A program made the translations under genes and the position numbers. A stretch of 64,000 nucleotides of DNA from positions 11,222,001-11,286,000 of the forward strand of contig CP018627.1 of assembly GCA_002021875.1 (NCBI GenBank), given 5' to 3'. Shown here piece after piece: positions 41,667 to 50,966 of this stretch; within the stretch, counting starts at the first letter, position 1; each line of letters opens with the position of its first letter. Under the pieces are notes generated by a model. It was not told the origin of the DNA, did no database searches, and saw nothing but the letters and a program-made list of their open reading frames with translations. The DNA comes from Streptomyces hygroscopicus (GTDB lineage: Bacteria > Actinomycetota > Actinomycetes > Streptomycetales > Streptomycetaceae).

Positions 41667-42536
41667 ATGACTCGCAATGCGCATCTCAACGAGCTGGGCG
41701 AGTTCCTCAAGACCCGCCGGGCCGAACTGAGCCCCCGCGCAGTGGGCCTGCCCGACACTGGTGGCCTGAGGCGGGTCAAGGGCCTGCGCCGTGAGGAAGT
41801 CGCCCAGCTCGCCGCCATCAGCACTGAGTACTACACCCGGCTCGAGCAGGGCCGTATCCAGGCATCGGGGCCGGTGCTGTCCGCTCTGGCGCAGGTACTC
41901 CGTCTGGACGACGACCAGCGGGACTATCTCTTCGAACTCGCCGGTAAGGACCAGGCCCGGCCTCGCCGCCGTGCCGCGCAAAAGGTGCAGCCGACACTGC
42001 AGCGTCTCCTGGACAACCTGATCGACACGCCGGCTATTGTGCTGGGCCGCCGCACGGACATCCTCGCCTGGAATTCTCTGGCCGCCGCTCTGATGACCGA
42101 TTACGCGGATATTCCGGAGAAGAAAAGAAATCACACGCGGATTCTTTTCACCGATCCCGCGATGAGGACCCTGTATGCGGACTGGGAGGAGGTCGCCCAC
42201 ATCACCGTCGCGCAGCTGCGCATGCAAGCTGCCAAATACCCCGACGATCCCCGTCTGACCGCCCTCGTCGGAGAGCTGTCCGTGCAGGACCCGCACTTCC
42301 GCCGTTGGTGGGGCGATCACCACGTCGCCGCCCGCACGGTGGGCACCAAAACCTTCCACCATCCTGTGGCCGGCGAGCTCACCCTCGACTGGGACACCCT
42401 CACCGCCAGCATCGACGCCGAGCAACAGCTCATCGTGATGACCGCCGAGCCCGGCACCCCTTCCCACGATGCGCTGCGCATCCTCGCCTCCTGGGCCACG
42501 AGCCAGCAGCAGTCCGCACCCGACACCACCACCTGA
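41667..42536 (+). CDS. MmyB-like XRE-family regulator
   Basis: A 289-residue regulator. The N-terminal XRE helix-turn-helix reads ELGEFLKTRRAELSPRAVGL, GLRREEVAQLAAISTEYYTR and LEQGRIQASGPVLSALAQVL. The C-terminal PAS-like MmyB ligand domain has LGRRTDILAWNSLAAALMTD, YADWEEVAHITVAQLRM and TKTFHHPVAGELTLDWDTL. The family is known for this two-domain layout and for pairing with SDR genes. ATG 41667 gives the family N-terminus. It is paralogous to 52346-53209. Confidence 0.9.
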   Translation: MTRNAHLNELGEFLKTRRAELSPRAVGLPDTGGLRRVKGLRREEVAQLAAISTEYYTRLEQGRIQASGPVLSALAQVLRLDDDQRDYLFELAGKDQARPRRRAAQKVQPTLQRLLDNLIDTPAIVLGRRTDILAWNSLAAALMTDYADIPEKKRNHTRILFTDPAMRTLYADWEEVAHITVAQLRMQAAKYPDDPRLTALVGELSVQDPHFRRWWGDHHVAARTVGTKTFHHPVAGELTLDWDTLTASIDAEQQLIVMTAEPGTPSHDALRILASWATSQQQSAPDTTT

Positions 42537-42777
42537 CCGCACCAGTACGGCCCGATCTGCGACTGCTGACGGAATGCGACGCGCCCACCATCACCGTCGG
42601 TTGGGCACGCCCCCGGACTGTCACGCGCCACAGCCGGGTCGTGGCGCACCGTCGCGTCACTGACACCGCCGGCGGCTCACTCGCGCCCGACGGCCGGACG
42701 CGTACCCCAGTACCCCCACCACCCAAGGCGTTGGCCGCCCCCTGGGCCAGTGCATCCCAACCGATGAGGAACCACCC

Positions 42778-43890
42778 GTGAGTGCCCTGTTCACCCCTTT
42801 GACCCTGCGGTCACTCGAGATCCCCAACCGCATTTGGACGTCCCCGATGTGCATGTACTCCGCCGCCCCGGACGGGCCGGAGACCGGGGTGCCGACCGAC
42901 TTCCACCTCACCCACCTGGCCGGCCGGGCCACCGGCGGCGCCGGGCTGGTGATGGCCGAGGCCACCGGGATACGGCCCGACGGGCGCATCACCCCCTGGG
43001 ATCTGGGGCTGTGGAACGACCGTCAGCAGCAAGCGTTCGCGCGCATCACCGCAGCCATTCGCTCCCATGGGTCGGTCCCGGCCATCCAGCTCGGCCATGC
43101 CGGCCGCAAGGCATCCGTCGACAAGCCCTGGCTCACCGGCCGGTACATCCCCGAGGCCGAGGGCGGCTGGCAGACCATCGCGCCCAGCCCGGCGCCGTTC
43201 GCCGGGCGGTCCGTGCCGCACGAGCTCACGGTGGACGAGATCCAGCAGCTGGTGCGGGAGTTCGCCGATTCGGCGAAGCGTGCCCTGGCCGCGGGCTTCC
43301 AGGTGGTCGAATTGCACGGCGCCCACGGCTTCCTGATCAACTCCTTCCTTTCTCCGGCCTCCAACCACCGCACCGATTCCTACGGCGGCAGCTTCGAGGA
43401 CCGTCTGCGTTTTCCCCTCCAGGTGGTCGACGCCGTACGCGAGGTGTGGCCCGACGACCTGCCGGTCTTCTTCCGCACGTCGGCCACGGACTGGCTGACC
43501 GAGAATCCGGAGGACGAGCGCGAGGGCTGGACCGGCGACGACACCGTCCGCCTCGCCAAGGAACTGGCCGCGCACGGCGTCGACCTGCTCGACGTGTCCA
43601 CCGGCGGCATGGTCCCCGACGCCACGATCCCCGTCGGGCCCGGCTACCAGGTGCCCTTCGCCGCCCGGGCCCGCGCCGCGGCCGGGATCCCCACCGGCGC
43701 CGTCGGCCTGATCCTGGAACCCGCCCAGGCCGAGGACATCGTCGCCACCGGACAGGCCGACGCCGTCCTGCTCGGCCGCGAACTGCTGCGCAACCCGTAC
43801 TGGCCCCAGCACGCCGCACTCGAACTCGGCGCCGAGCCCCGCTGGCCCGAGCAGTACGACTACGCCGTCCGACGGCGCAGCAAGCGCTGA
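42778..43890 (+). CDS. Old Yellow Enzyme, YqjM-type ene-reductase
   Basis: A 370-residue FMN-dependent ene-reductase that reduces activated C=C bonds of enones and similar electrophiles with NAD(P)H. SPMCMYSA at residues 22-29 holds the YqjM-type Cys (25) and Tyr (27). VELHGAHGFLINSFLSP carries the substrate-binding His pair, and SNHRTDSYGGSFEDRLRF is the classic OYE signature. The C-terminal LLGRELLRNPYWPQHAA ends the barrel. GTG 42778 follows GATGAGGA. It lies downstream of the MmyB-like gene with a 241-bp gap. Confidence 0.92.
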   Translation: MSALFTPLTLRSLEIPNRIWTSPMCMYSAAPDGPETGVPTDFHLTHLAGRATGGAGLVMAEATGIRPDGRITPWDLGLWNDRQQQAFARITAAIRSHGSVPAIQLGHAGRKASVDKPWLTGRYIPEAEGGWQTIAPSPAPFAGRSVPHELTVDEIQQLVREFADSAKRALAAGFQVVELHGAHGFLINSFLSPASNHRTDSYGGSFEDRLRFPLQVVDAVREVWPDDLPVFFRTSATDWLTENPEDEREGWTGDDTVRLAKELAAHGVDLLDVSTGGMVPDATIPVGPGYQVPFAARARAAAGIPTGAVGLILEPAQAEDIVATGQADAVLLGRELLRNPYWPQHAALELGAEPRWPEQYDYAVRRRSKR

Positions 43891-44050
43891 GGGCGATGGT
43901 CCCCGCGCCGCGGATGCGCAGGGAGCGCCGTCCCACCACACAGGCGGTGTCCGCACCACCAACACCGCGAGACGGTCGTCACGCTCTCTGCCCGTCGAGG
44001 GGCGCCGCGTGGGTCGGCCGTCGGCATCCCAAGGGAAGGAACACCTCTTC

Positions 44051-45037
44051 ATGAGCACAAGGCAGTCCTCATTGATGAAAGCGATCGGTCTCCACACCTA
44101 TGGCGGCCCGGATGTGTTGCACACCGTCGAGCTCCCCGAGCCGCACGCCGGCCCCGGCGAGGTACGGGTGCGGGTGCGTGCCGCCGGGGTGAACCCGGCC
44201 GATGCCATGCTCCGCGACGGTTCCCTCGCCGAGTGGTACCGCGATGTCGAACCTCCTTACATTCCCGGCATGGATGTGGCGGGCACGCTCGACGAGGTCG
44301 CGGACGACGTCAAGGCCGCGTACGGACTGTCCGAAGGCGAGCCCGTGATCGGCATCGTCGACAACCACGGCCGTCATGGCGGCTACAGCCAGTACGTCGT
44401 CCTGCCGGCCGCGTCGGTCACGCGTCAGCCCGTCGGCACGACGTTCGCGGAAGCGGCCTCGTTCCTCATGAACGCGCTGACGGCCCGGAGCATCCTCGAC
44501 GCCCTCGCATTCGCGCCCGGTTCGACGCTGGTCGTCACCGGAGCCGGCGGCGCCGTCGGCGGCTACGTCGTCCAGCTCGCTGCCGCGGAGGACCTGCGTG
44601 TCGTCGCGGTGGCGTCGCAGCATGACGAGGGCTGGCTGCGTTCCCACGGCGCCGACACTTTCGTCGCTCGCGGCGACGACATCGCACAGCGCGTACTGGA
44701 CGTTGTGCCCGGTGGAGTCGACGCCGTGGCGGACAGCGCCATGCTGCACGACCGGATCGCGTCGGCGATCCGCGACAACGGCCAGATCGCGGTCCTCCGT
44801 TTCTGGGACGGCGATCCTGGCCGCGGCATCGCCGTGCATCCCGTGAACGTCCGCTCACGCGCCACCGACACCGCGGCCATCACCCGGCTGCGCGAACAGG
44901 TCGAATCGGGTGAGCTCACTCTCCGAGTCGCGGCGACTGTGCCCGCCGCCCAGGCTCCCGAGGCTCATCGGCTGCTGGAGAAGGGCGGCCTGCGGGGACG
45001 ACTCATCCTCGAATTCCCGCCCGCGGCAGCCATGTGA
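44051..45037 (+). CDS. NADP-dependent quinone oxidoreductase-like MDR
   Basis: A 328-residue zinc-less medium-chain reductase: MKAIGLHTYGGPDVLHTVEL, AAGVNPADAMLRDGSLAEW, GMDVAGTLDEVADDV and the Rossmann motif TLVVTGAGGAVGGYVVQLAA at ~175. It is expected to reduce quinones or enals with NADPH. It lies between the OYE and nitroreductase genes, all in the same direction with 145-160 bp gaps, so either separate promoters or a loose operon. ATG 44051 is favoured; a second ATG (44075) precedes MKAIGL. Confidence 0.88.
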   Translation: MSTRQSSLMKAIGLHTYGGPDVLHTVELPEPHAGPGEVRVRVRAAGVNPADAMLRDGSLAEWYRDVEPPYIPGMDVAGTLDEVADDVKAAYGLSEGEPVIGIVDNHGRHGGYSQYVVLPAASVTRQPVGTTFAEAASFLMNALTARSILDALAFAPGSTLVVTGAGGAVGGYVVQLAAAEDLRVVAVASQHDEGWLRSHGADTFVARGDDIAQRVLDVVPGGVDAVADSAMLHDRIASAIRDNGQIAVLRFWDGDPGRGIAVHPVNVRSRATDTAAITRLREQVESGELTLRVAATVPAAQAPEAHRLLEKGGLRGRLILEFPPAAAM

Positions 45038-45181
45038 AAGGCATCGCGGGAGCGCAAAGACCGAACGTCAATCGTGACGTGCACCCCGCATGGCGGCGTA
45101 GGTGTCCACAACGCCGCGCCCACCTTTCACACCCATGCACGGGCATCGCCGTGCCACCACCCCGTCCGCAAGAGGAGCACT

Positions 45182-45904
45182 GTGTCTGGCGACACCCTTT
45201 CCTTCGCCGAGGCCGTCCGGGCCCGTCACTCCGTTCGCGCGTTCCTGCCGGATCCGCTTTCCCTCGCGGAGATCCGCAGCGTGCTGGAGGACGCGCGGAT
45301 GGCCCCCTCCAACTGCAACACCCAGCCGTGGCAGATCCACATCGTCTCGGGCCGGCAGCGGGATCTGCTGAGCAAGGAACTGCTGCGGGCCGAAGCCGCA
45401 GGAGAGGTGTGCGGCGACTTCACCTTCGACCAGAACGAATACTTCGGTGAGTACGCACAGCGCTCCCGCCACCAGGCAAAGACCCGCAATGACGCCCTGG
45501 GGATCGCCCGGTCGGACCGTGAAGCACGCCGGGTGGCGGATCGGCGCAACTTCGAGTTCTACGGGGCTCCCCATGTGGCGATGCTTTTCGCTCCCGTCTT
45601 CGGTGACGGAGTGCGCGTGGGCGGCGACATCGGCATGTACGCGCAGACCCTCTTGCTCTCTCTCGCCGCCCGGGGCCTGGGCGGAATCCCTCAGACGGTG
45701 CTGGGCCTCTACGCCAACACCGTCCGCGATGTTCTGAATGTTCCCGACGACCTCAGGCTGTTCTTCGGTATCTCGTTCGGGCACGAAGACCGCGGGTCCG
45801 CAGACAACAGCTACCGCCTCGGCAAGGTCGCGGCCCAGGAGAACGTCATCGCCCACGACACCCCTGGCCTGTTCGACAGCCGTTCAGCCCCGAACCCCGC
45901 CTGA
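45182..45904 (+). CDS. Nitroreductase-family flavoprotein
   Basis: A 240-residue FMN-dependent nitroreductase: AVRARHSVRAFLPDPLSLAE (phosphate-binding RHSVR), ARMAPSNCNTQPWQIHIVSG (NTQPW signature), YAQTLLLSLAARGLGGIPQT and IPQTVLGLY. The C-terminal GISFGHEDRGSADNSYR is typical. It reduces nitro groups, quinones or enones with NAD(P)H. GTG 45182 follows AGAGGAGCACT. A strong terminator follows. Confidence 0.9.
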   Translation: MSGDTLSFAEAVRARHSVRAFLPDPLSLAEIRSVLEDARMAPSNCNTQPWQIHIVSGRQRDLLSKELLRAEAAGEVCGDFTFDQNEYFGEYAQRSRHQAKTRNDALGIARSDREARRVADRRNFEFYGAPHVAMLFAPVFGDGVRVGGDIGMYAQTLLLSLAARGLGGIPQTVLGLYANTVRDVLNVPDDLRLFFGISFGHEDRGSADNSYRLGKVAAQENVIAHDTPGLFDSRSAPNPA

Positions 45905-45914
45905 CCACCCCGGG

Positions 45915-45946
45915 CCGCCCGTCCGGCAGCGCCGCCGGACGGGCGG
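45915..45946. terminator. Hairpin terminator after the nitroreductase
   Basis: CCGCCCGTCCGGC (45915-45927), AGCGCC, GCCGGACGGGCGG (45934-45946): a perfect 13-bp stem 10 bp after the stop codon. Confidence 0.85.
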
Positions 45947-45987
45947 GCCCCACTCCGGATTGCAGACGACACGAAGGGAAGAGCCCT

Positions 45988-47052
45988 ATGAAGGGTTACG
46001 TCATCCAAGAGAAAGGCCGCGCCGACTGGCAGGAGGTCCCGGTCCCGGAGATCGGACCGTACGACGCTCTGGTCCGCCCGACCGCGGTGGCGACCTGCAC
46101 GACGGACGTGCACCTCATCGACTCGCTCTCGCTCCCGAACGCGCTGGGGAAGGTCATCGGTCACGAGGCCGTCGGCGTCGTCGAGCGCGTCGGCGACCTG
46201 GTCGCGGACTTCGCACCCGGGGACCGCGTCGTTCTTCCCGCGGGGCTGGCCGACTGGCGGCACCCCCGGGCGCAGCGCGGAGAGGGCAAGTTCCACCAGA
46301 GCAAGAGCCCCTACTTCTCCGACGACCCGACCAACGGCGGGTGGTTCTCGGAACTGGTGAAGTGCTTCGACGCCGACTCCAACCTGGGGCACATTCCCGA
46401 CGGAGTCACCGATGTCCAGGCCGTGTCCGTCGACGACATGGCCGCGACCGGCTTCACCGGCGTCGAGCGGATGGAGATCCAGTTCGGTGAGGTCGTCGTC
46501 GTACTGGGCGTGGGCCCCGTGGGACTGATGGGAGTGGCCGCGGCGGCGCTGCGAGGGGCCGGTCGCATCATCGCCGTCGGTTCGCGCCCGAACACGATGA
46601 CCCTCGCGACGCAGTACGGGGCGACCGACCTCATCGACTACAAGAAGGGTGACGTCTACGAGCAGATCATGACGCTGACCGGTGGTGCGCAGGTCGACAG
46701 CGTGCTGGTCGCCAGCGGCGGTAGCGCGAGTGACCAGATCGGCACGGCCATGAAGCTGACGAAGTTCGGCGGCCACGTGTCGGTGGTCTCCGGCTTCTTC
46801 GACGACGAGACGGTAACGATCCCGATGGATGTCTGGAACTACGGTGTGATGGAGAAGTTCCTCACCGCGGCTCAGGCCAACCAGGGCCGGGACTACATGG
46901 AGCGTCTCCTGCTGCTGATCGCGAACGGCAAGCTCGACACCCAGCCGCTCGCGACGCATGTGCTGCGCGGCTGGGACAGCGTCGGGAAGAGCCTCGAACT
47001 GATGCGGAGCCGCGACCAGACCATCATCAAGCCGGTGGTCATCGTCGACTGA
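45988..47052 (+). CDS. Zinc-dependent secondary alcohol dehydrogenase, TbADH type
   Basis: A 354-residue NADP-type medium-chain alcohol dehydrogenase. The catalytic zinc ligands fall at the same residue numbers as in the Thermoanaerobacter/Clostridium enzyme: Cys37 (ATCTTDVH), His59 and Glu60 (IGHEAVG), Asp150 (SVDDMAATGF). VVVVLGVGPVGLMGVAAAAL is the Rossmann motif and AVGSRPNTM the NADP phosphate site. The structural-zinc Cys cluster is absent, as in that group. It interconverts secondary alcohols and ketones. ATG 45988 follows AAGGGAAGAG. Confidence 0.9.
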   Translation: MKGYVIQEKGRADWQEVPVPEIGPYDALVRPTAVATCTTDVHLIDSLSLPNALGKVIGHEAVGVVERVGDLVADFAPGDRVVLPAGLADWRHPRAQRGEGKFHQSKSPYFSDDPTNGGWFSELVKCFDADSNLGHIPDGVTDVQAVSVDDMAATGFTGVERMEIQFGEVVVVLGVGPVGLMGVAAAALRGAGRIIAVGSRPNTMTLATQYGATDLIDYKKGDVYEQIMTLTGGAQVDSVLVASGGSASDQIGTAMKLTKFGGHVSVVSGFFDDETVTIPMDVWNYGVMEKFLTAAQANQGRDYMERLLLLIANGKLDTQPLATHVLRGWDSVGKSLELMRSRDQTIIKPVVIVD

Positions 47053-47157
47053 CGGCAACTGTGCGGTGAACGCCGACCGGGAAGGCACTGAGGTCCCTCC
47101 GCGTGCCGTGGGACGCCGGCCAGAGGTCGGCGCCCGGGTCGGATGCGTAGGGCGTGG

Positions 47158-47686
47158 TCAGCACCGCAGCAGGTCCGCGGCGGCGAGACTGAGTACGCCG
47201 TCGTGCCAGGTCAGGCCGCGCAGATCGCGGACGACGATGGTGGCGTCGGTGGCCAGTCCGCGCTGACCGACTCCGATGACCGTCGCGCCCGCTGCGGCTC
47301 CGGCCTTCGCCCCCGCGGTGCTGTCCTCGAAGACAACAGTCCGCGCCGGGGCGAAGCCCAGCTTCTCTGCCGCCATGCGGTAGCCGTCGGGTGCCGGTTT
47401 GCCGTGGCTGACCTCGTCTGCGGTGATGAGTACGGGCGGAGTGGGGAGTCCCGCCGCCCTGAGGCGGGCCCGGGCCAGGACGGTCACGCCGGAGGTCACA
47501 ACCGCCCACCGGTCGCGCGGCAGGCTCTCGAGGAAGTGGAGGGCGCCGGGAAGCGCTGTGGTGGTGACCGCGGCCTGAACCTCCAGGCGGTCCGTGGTCG
47601 GAGTCGACCAGGACACCGTCGTTGTCGAAGAGCAGGCCCTCGCAGGGGAAGTCGAGCACGGTGGGCGGGCGGGACCGCGCAGTCAT
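47158..47686 (-). pseudogene. HAD-family phosphatase with cap deletion and frameshift
   Basis: ATG 47686 opens a frame with GLLFDNDGVLVDSD, the HAD nucleophile motif DxD. Within ~5 codons the sequence switches frame and jumps to DRLEVQAAVTTTALPGALHF, missing most of the cap domain. The remaining frame has WAVVTSGVTVLARARL (motif II Ser/Thr), GKPAPDGYRMAAEKLGF (motif III Lys) and VVFEDSTAGAKAGAAAGATV (motif IV). A deletion of roughly 50 residues plus a frame change. Not functional. It follows the 2-hydroxyacid dehydrogenase pseudogene by 11 bp. Confidence 0.8.
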
Positions 47687-47697
47687 GGGTGGTCGCT

Positions 47698-48735
47698 TCA
47701 GGTCACGGGGCGGTTGCGGTAGCGGCCGACCAGTTCACGGGCGGCGGTCTGCATACGGACGGGGGGAAGCCCCTGAGCGAGGAGTGTCAGGTCGTCGAGG
47801 ACCATGTCGCCGATGGCCTGGAAGGCTTCCGGGATGCCGCCCGCGCGGTGAGCGGAAAGCACCAGACCCTCGAGATCGCGGGCCGGGTCGTCGGCGGCGA
47901 CCGGTTCATCCGGCCATACGTCGATGCCCGCGAGCAGGCGTCCGCGCGCGACGTGGGAGAGGAGCGCGGGGTAGTCGACGACCGGAGCGCGGCTGACCAG
48001 GACGAGGCGGGCGCCGTCCGGTAGCAGTTCGAGTTCGCGTTCCCCGATCAGGTGGCGGCTTTCGTCCGTGGCGGTGGCCAGCACGAACACGAAGCGGCTG
48101 CGGGACAGGGTCTCGTCCAGTGAGGCGGGAAGCACACCGTGTTCGTGGAGGACGCCGGGCGGCGGCCAGGGGTCGTAAACGCGGATGGTGGGCCGGAAGG
48201 GGGCGAGGAGCCGGTTGAGGCCGCGGCCGAGGTTGCCGAAGCCGACCAGGCCCACATCGGAGCCTTGCAGCAGGACGGCGTCGGCGTTGCCCTCGGAGAC
48301 GTACCGCTCCTGTCCGGCACGGAAGGCGCGGTCCTCGCGGCTGATGCCACGGGCGAGGTCGAGGGCGAGTCCGAGGGATTACTCGGCGACCGCCTGGGCG
48401 TAGGCGGGCCCGCAGCCCAGGACGTGGATGCCGCGCTCGAAACAGGTCGCGTAGTCGACGTTGGAGAAGAAGTTGCCTTCGACGTTCAGCAGAGCCCGCA
48501 ACTTGGCCGCGCGGGCGAGCCGGTGGGCCGACAGGTCGGGCTGTCCGACGATCGCGAAGGCGTGGGGCAGAACCTCCTCCAGGGCTTCTTCGGAGGGATT
48601 GTTCTCCAGGTCCACCACGGTGAAGCGGTCGCGGAGCAACTCCAGGGTGGCGGGGGTGAAGATGCGGTCCGTGCGCTGTGGAGTGGGGCGCAGGACCACC
48701 ACGGGCTTGGCGGGGGTGGGGGGTGGGGTGCTCAC
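47698..48735 (-). pseudogene. D-2-hydroxyacid dehydrogenase interrupted by one nonsense codon
   Basis: A 346-codon frame broken only by TAA at 48381-48379. Upstream: MSTPPPTPAKPVVVLRPTPQ, ALLNVEGNFFSNVDYATCFE and HVLGCGPAYAQAVAE. Downstream in the same frame: SLGLALDLARGISREDRAFR, the NAD-binding GLVGFGNLGRGLNRLLAPFR, the catalytic Arg segment LVLVSRAPVVDYPAL and GIDVWPDEP. A Tyr codon TAC to TAA would restore the family sequence (AVAEYSLGLALD). Members of this group usually sit in sugar-acid catabolic operons with HAD and ABC-transporter genes. Sequencing error is the alternative. Confidence 0.85.
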
Positions 48736-48948
48736 AGAACTCCTCGCGTGAGTACGGGAATCGGCTCGCCGGTCACAGCTCGGCGCTCTCGGCGCCGGTG
48801 ACCAGGGCGACGAGTTCCTCGCCGGTGGGGTGTCGCGGGTGCGGCGGTGGGCGACGGCGCGGCCCTGGCAAGCGCACGGAGCTGTGTCCGGCTTCAGGAA
48901 CTCATGATGGTTCTTCTCGCAAGATCGCGGGTTTGTTCTTCGGCCCGA

Positions 48949-49926
48949 CTAGAAGTAGGTGGGCTCGCGCGGCACGTAGTGCTCCTCGAGCGCGGTGACC
49001 TCTTCGTCGGTGAGTGTGATGTCGAGTGCCGCCACAGCGGCGGGCAAGTGGTGGTGCTTGGTCGCACCCACGATCGGGGCGTCGACCACGGGATTCTTGA
49101 GCACCCAAGCCAGCGCGATGGTTGCCATCGACACGCCCCGCTCCTTCGCGATGCGCTCCACCGCGTCGATCGTCGGCTTGTCGCTGTCCTGCCACAGCGG
49201 TCGTCCGTCGAAGTCGGTACTCGGGTTGTCCCTGCCGCGCTTGGTGTCGTTCACGCCCCACGGCCGTGCGACAACGCCCGCGGCAAGAGGGCTCCACGGA
49301 AGGCTGCCAACCCCCTGGTCGGCCAGAAGGGGGAACATCTCCTGCTCTTCCCCGCGCTGCACCAGGTTGTACTGGTCCTGCATGGAGATGAACTTCGTCC
49401 ACCCGTTCAGCTCGGCGACATACTGCATCTTGGCGAACTGCCAGGCGTACATGCTGGATGCACCGATGTAGCGGGCCTTACCGGCCTTGACCACGTCGTG
49501 CAGCGTCTCCATCGTCTCTTCCACCGGGGTCCGCGGGTCGAAGCGGTGGATCTGGTAGAGGTCGACGTAGTCGGTGCCGAGACGGGTGAGAGACGCGTCG
49601 ACCTGTTCCATGATCGCCTTGCGCGACAGCCCGGAGCCTCCAGGGCCGTCATGCATGGGCTGGTGGACCTTGGTCGCCAGCACGATGTCATCGCGTCGCG
49701 CGAACTGTTTGACCGCCCGGCCGACGATCTCTTCCGAGGTCCCGAAACTGTAGATGTTGGCGGTGTCCCAGAAGGTGATCCCGAGGTCGAGCGCCTGCTG
49801 GAAGAACGGTGCGGCAGCCTCGTAGCCGAGGGCCCACTTCTCCCGGGATCCGTCACCGAAACCCATGGTTCCCAGGGAGACGCGACTGACGGTGAGGCCC
49901 GAAGACCCCAGGCGGGTGTACTCCAT
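48949..49926 (-). CDS. Aldo/keto reductase
   Basis: A 325-residue TIM-barrel NADPH oxidoreductase of the AKR superfamily. Catalytic residues are seen in FWDTANIYSFGTSEEIVGRA (Asp, Tyr), VLATKVHQP (Lys) and LYQIHRFDPRTP (His). SMQDQYNLVQRGEEQEMFPL and the C-terminal PIVGATKHHHL cofactor loop are typical. ATG 49926 follows AAGGAAGAGGAA. It is the last gene of a three-gene set on the minus strand (SDR, AKR, AKR) with gaps of 25 and 34 bp, likely one operon. Confidence 0.92.
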   Translation of the reverse strand: MEYTRLGSSGLTVSRVSLGTMGFGDGSREKWALGYEAAAPFFQQALDLGITFWDTANIYSFGTSEEIVGRAVKQFARRDDIVLATKVHQPMHDGPGGSGLSRKAIMEQVDASLTRLGTDYVDLYQIHRFDPRTPVEETMETLHDVVKAGKARYIGASSMYAWQFAKMQYVAELNGWTKFISMQDQYNLVQRGEEQEMFPLLADQGVGSLPWSPLAAGVVARPWGVNDTKRGRDNPSTDFDGRPLWQDSDKPTIDAVERIAKERGVSMATIALAWVLKNPVVDAPIVGATKHHHLPAAVAALDITLTDEEVTALEEHYVPREPTYF

Positions 49927-49960
49927 TTCCTCTTCCTTCGAAAGTGTGTGGCACCGGCGG

Positions 49961-50941
49961 TCAGCGGTCGATGCTGGCCATGTTCGCCTCGTCGTGGCGT
50001 TCACCGGCTGCCGGGGTGAGGTTGTTCAAGCGCCCGAGCTGAGCGGTGCTGAGTTCGATGCCGTCGGCGGCGGTGTTCTCCTCGACGCGCGCGACCCGCC
50101 TGGTCCCGGGGATGGGGGCGATGTCCTTGCCGCGGGTCAGCAGCCAGGCCAGCGCGGTCTGGGCCGGAGTCGCTCCGATCTCGGCGCCGATGGCCCGCAC
50201 TTCGTCGACGATGCGCAGGTTGCGCTGGAAGTTCTCGCCGGTGAAACGCGGGTTGGTCTTCCGCCAGTCGTCATCGGCGAAGTCGTCGACGGTGCGGATC
50301 TGGCCGGTCAGCAGGCCGTGTCCGAGCGGCGAGTAGGGAACGAATCCGATGCCGAGTTCGCGCAGGAGTGAGAGGATCCCGGCCTCGACATCGCGGGTCC
50401 ACAGAGAGTATTCCGTTTGCAGCGCGGCCACCGGATGCACGGCGTGCGCACGGCGGATCGTCTCGGGGCCGGCTTCGGACAGTCCGATGTGGCGGACCTT
50501 GCCCTCGGCGACCAGCTCGGCCAGCGCGCCGACGGTCTCCTCGATGGGAGTGTTCCGGTCCACGCGGTGCTGGTAGTAGAGGTCGATGTGGTCGGTGCCG
50601 AGGCGCTTGAGGGAGCCTTCGACCGCGGCCTTCACGTTGCCGGCGCTGCTGTCGGTGACGCCGGGGCCGCCACCGGAGTGGGAGACCAGACCGAACTTCG
50701 TCGCCACGACAACGTCATCGCGCCGGCCCTTGATGGCCTTGCCGACGATTTCCTCGCTGTGGAAGGGGCCGTAGATCTCGGCGGTGTCGATATGGGTGAC
50801 CCCGAGGTCCAGCGCCCGGTGGATGGTGCGGATCGACTCGGCGTCATCGAGTCCCCCGCCTGTGGTGTAGGTGCCGGCCATGGTCATGGCTCCGAGGCCG
50901 ATGCGAGAGACATCGAGCCCGCCCAGTGATACGTGCTTCAT
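49961..50941 (-). CDS. Aldo/keto reductase
   Basis: A 326-residue AKR: IDTAEIYGPFHSEEIVGKAI (Asp, Tyr), VVATKFGLVS (Lys), YYQHRVDRNTP (His), QTEYSLWTRDVEAGILSLLR, PYSPLGHGLLTGQIRTVDDF and PIPGTRRVARVEENTAA. It belongs to the YakC/AKR13-like group and is a close relative of the internally deleted AKR at 32948-33658. It is the middle gene of the SDR-AKR-AKR operon. ATG 50941 follows AAGGAGTATCCG. Confidence 0.92.
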   Translation of the reverse strand: MKHVSLGGLDVSRIGLGAMTMAGTYTTGGGLDDAESIRTIHRALDLGVTHIDTAEIYGPFHSEEIVGKAIKGRRDDVVVATKFGLVSHSGGGPGVTDSSAGNVKAAVEGSLKRLGTDHIDLYYQHRVDRNTPIEETVGALAELVAEGKVRHIGLSEAGPETIRRAHAVHPVAALQTEYSLWTRDVEAGILSLLRELGIGFVPYSPLGHGLLTGQIRTVDDFADDDWRKTNPRFTGENFQRNLRIVDEVRAIGAEIGATPAQTALAWLLTRGKDIAPIPGTRRVARVEENTAADGIELSTAQLGRLNNLTPAAGERHDEANMASIDR

Positions 50942-50966
50942 CGGATACTCCTTGTCGTGGCGGCCG

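Noticed and set aside
48379..48381. In-frame stop of the 2-hydroxyacid dehydrogenase as possible selenocysteine or recoding
   Set aside because: The codon is TAA, not TGA; no recoding signal; the family has Tyr at this position, so a simple nonsense change fits.
48773..48840. Possible C-terminal tail of a sugar ABC ATPase or kinase on the minus strand
   Set aside because: Only ~22 residues; coding-like, but too short to assign as a feature.
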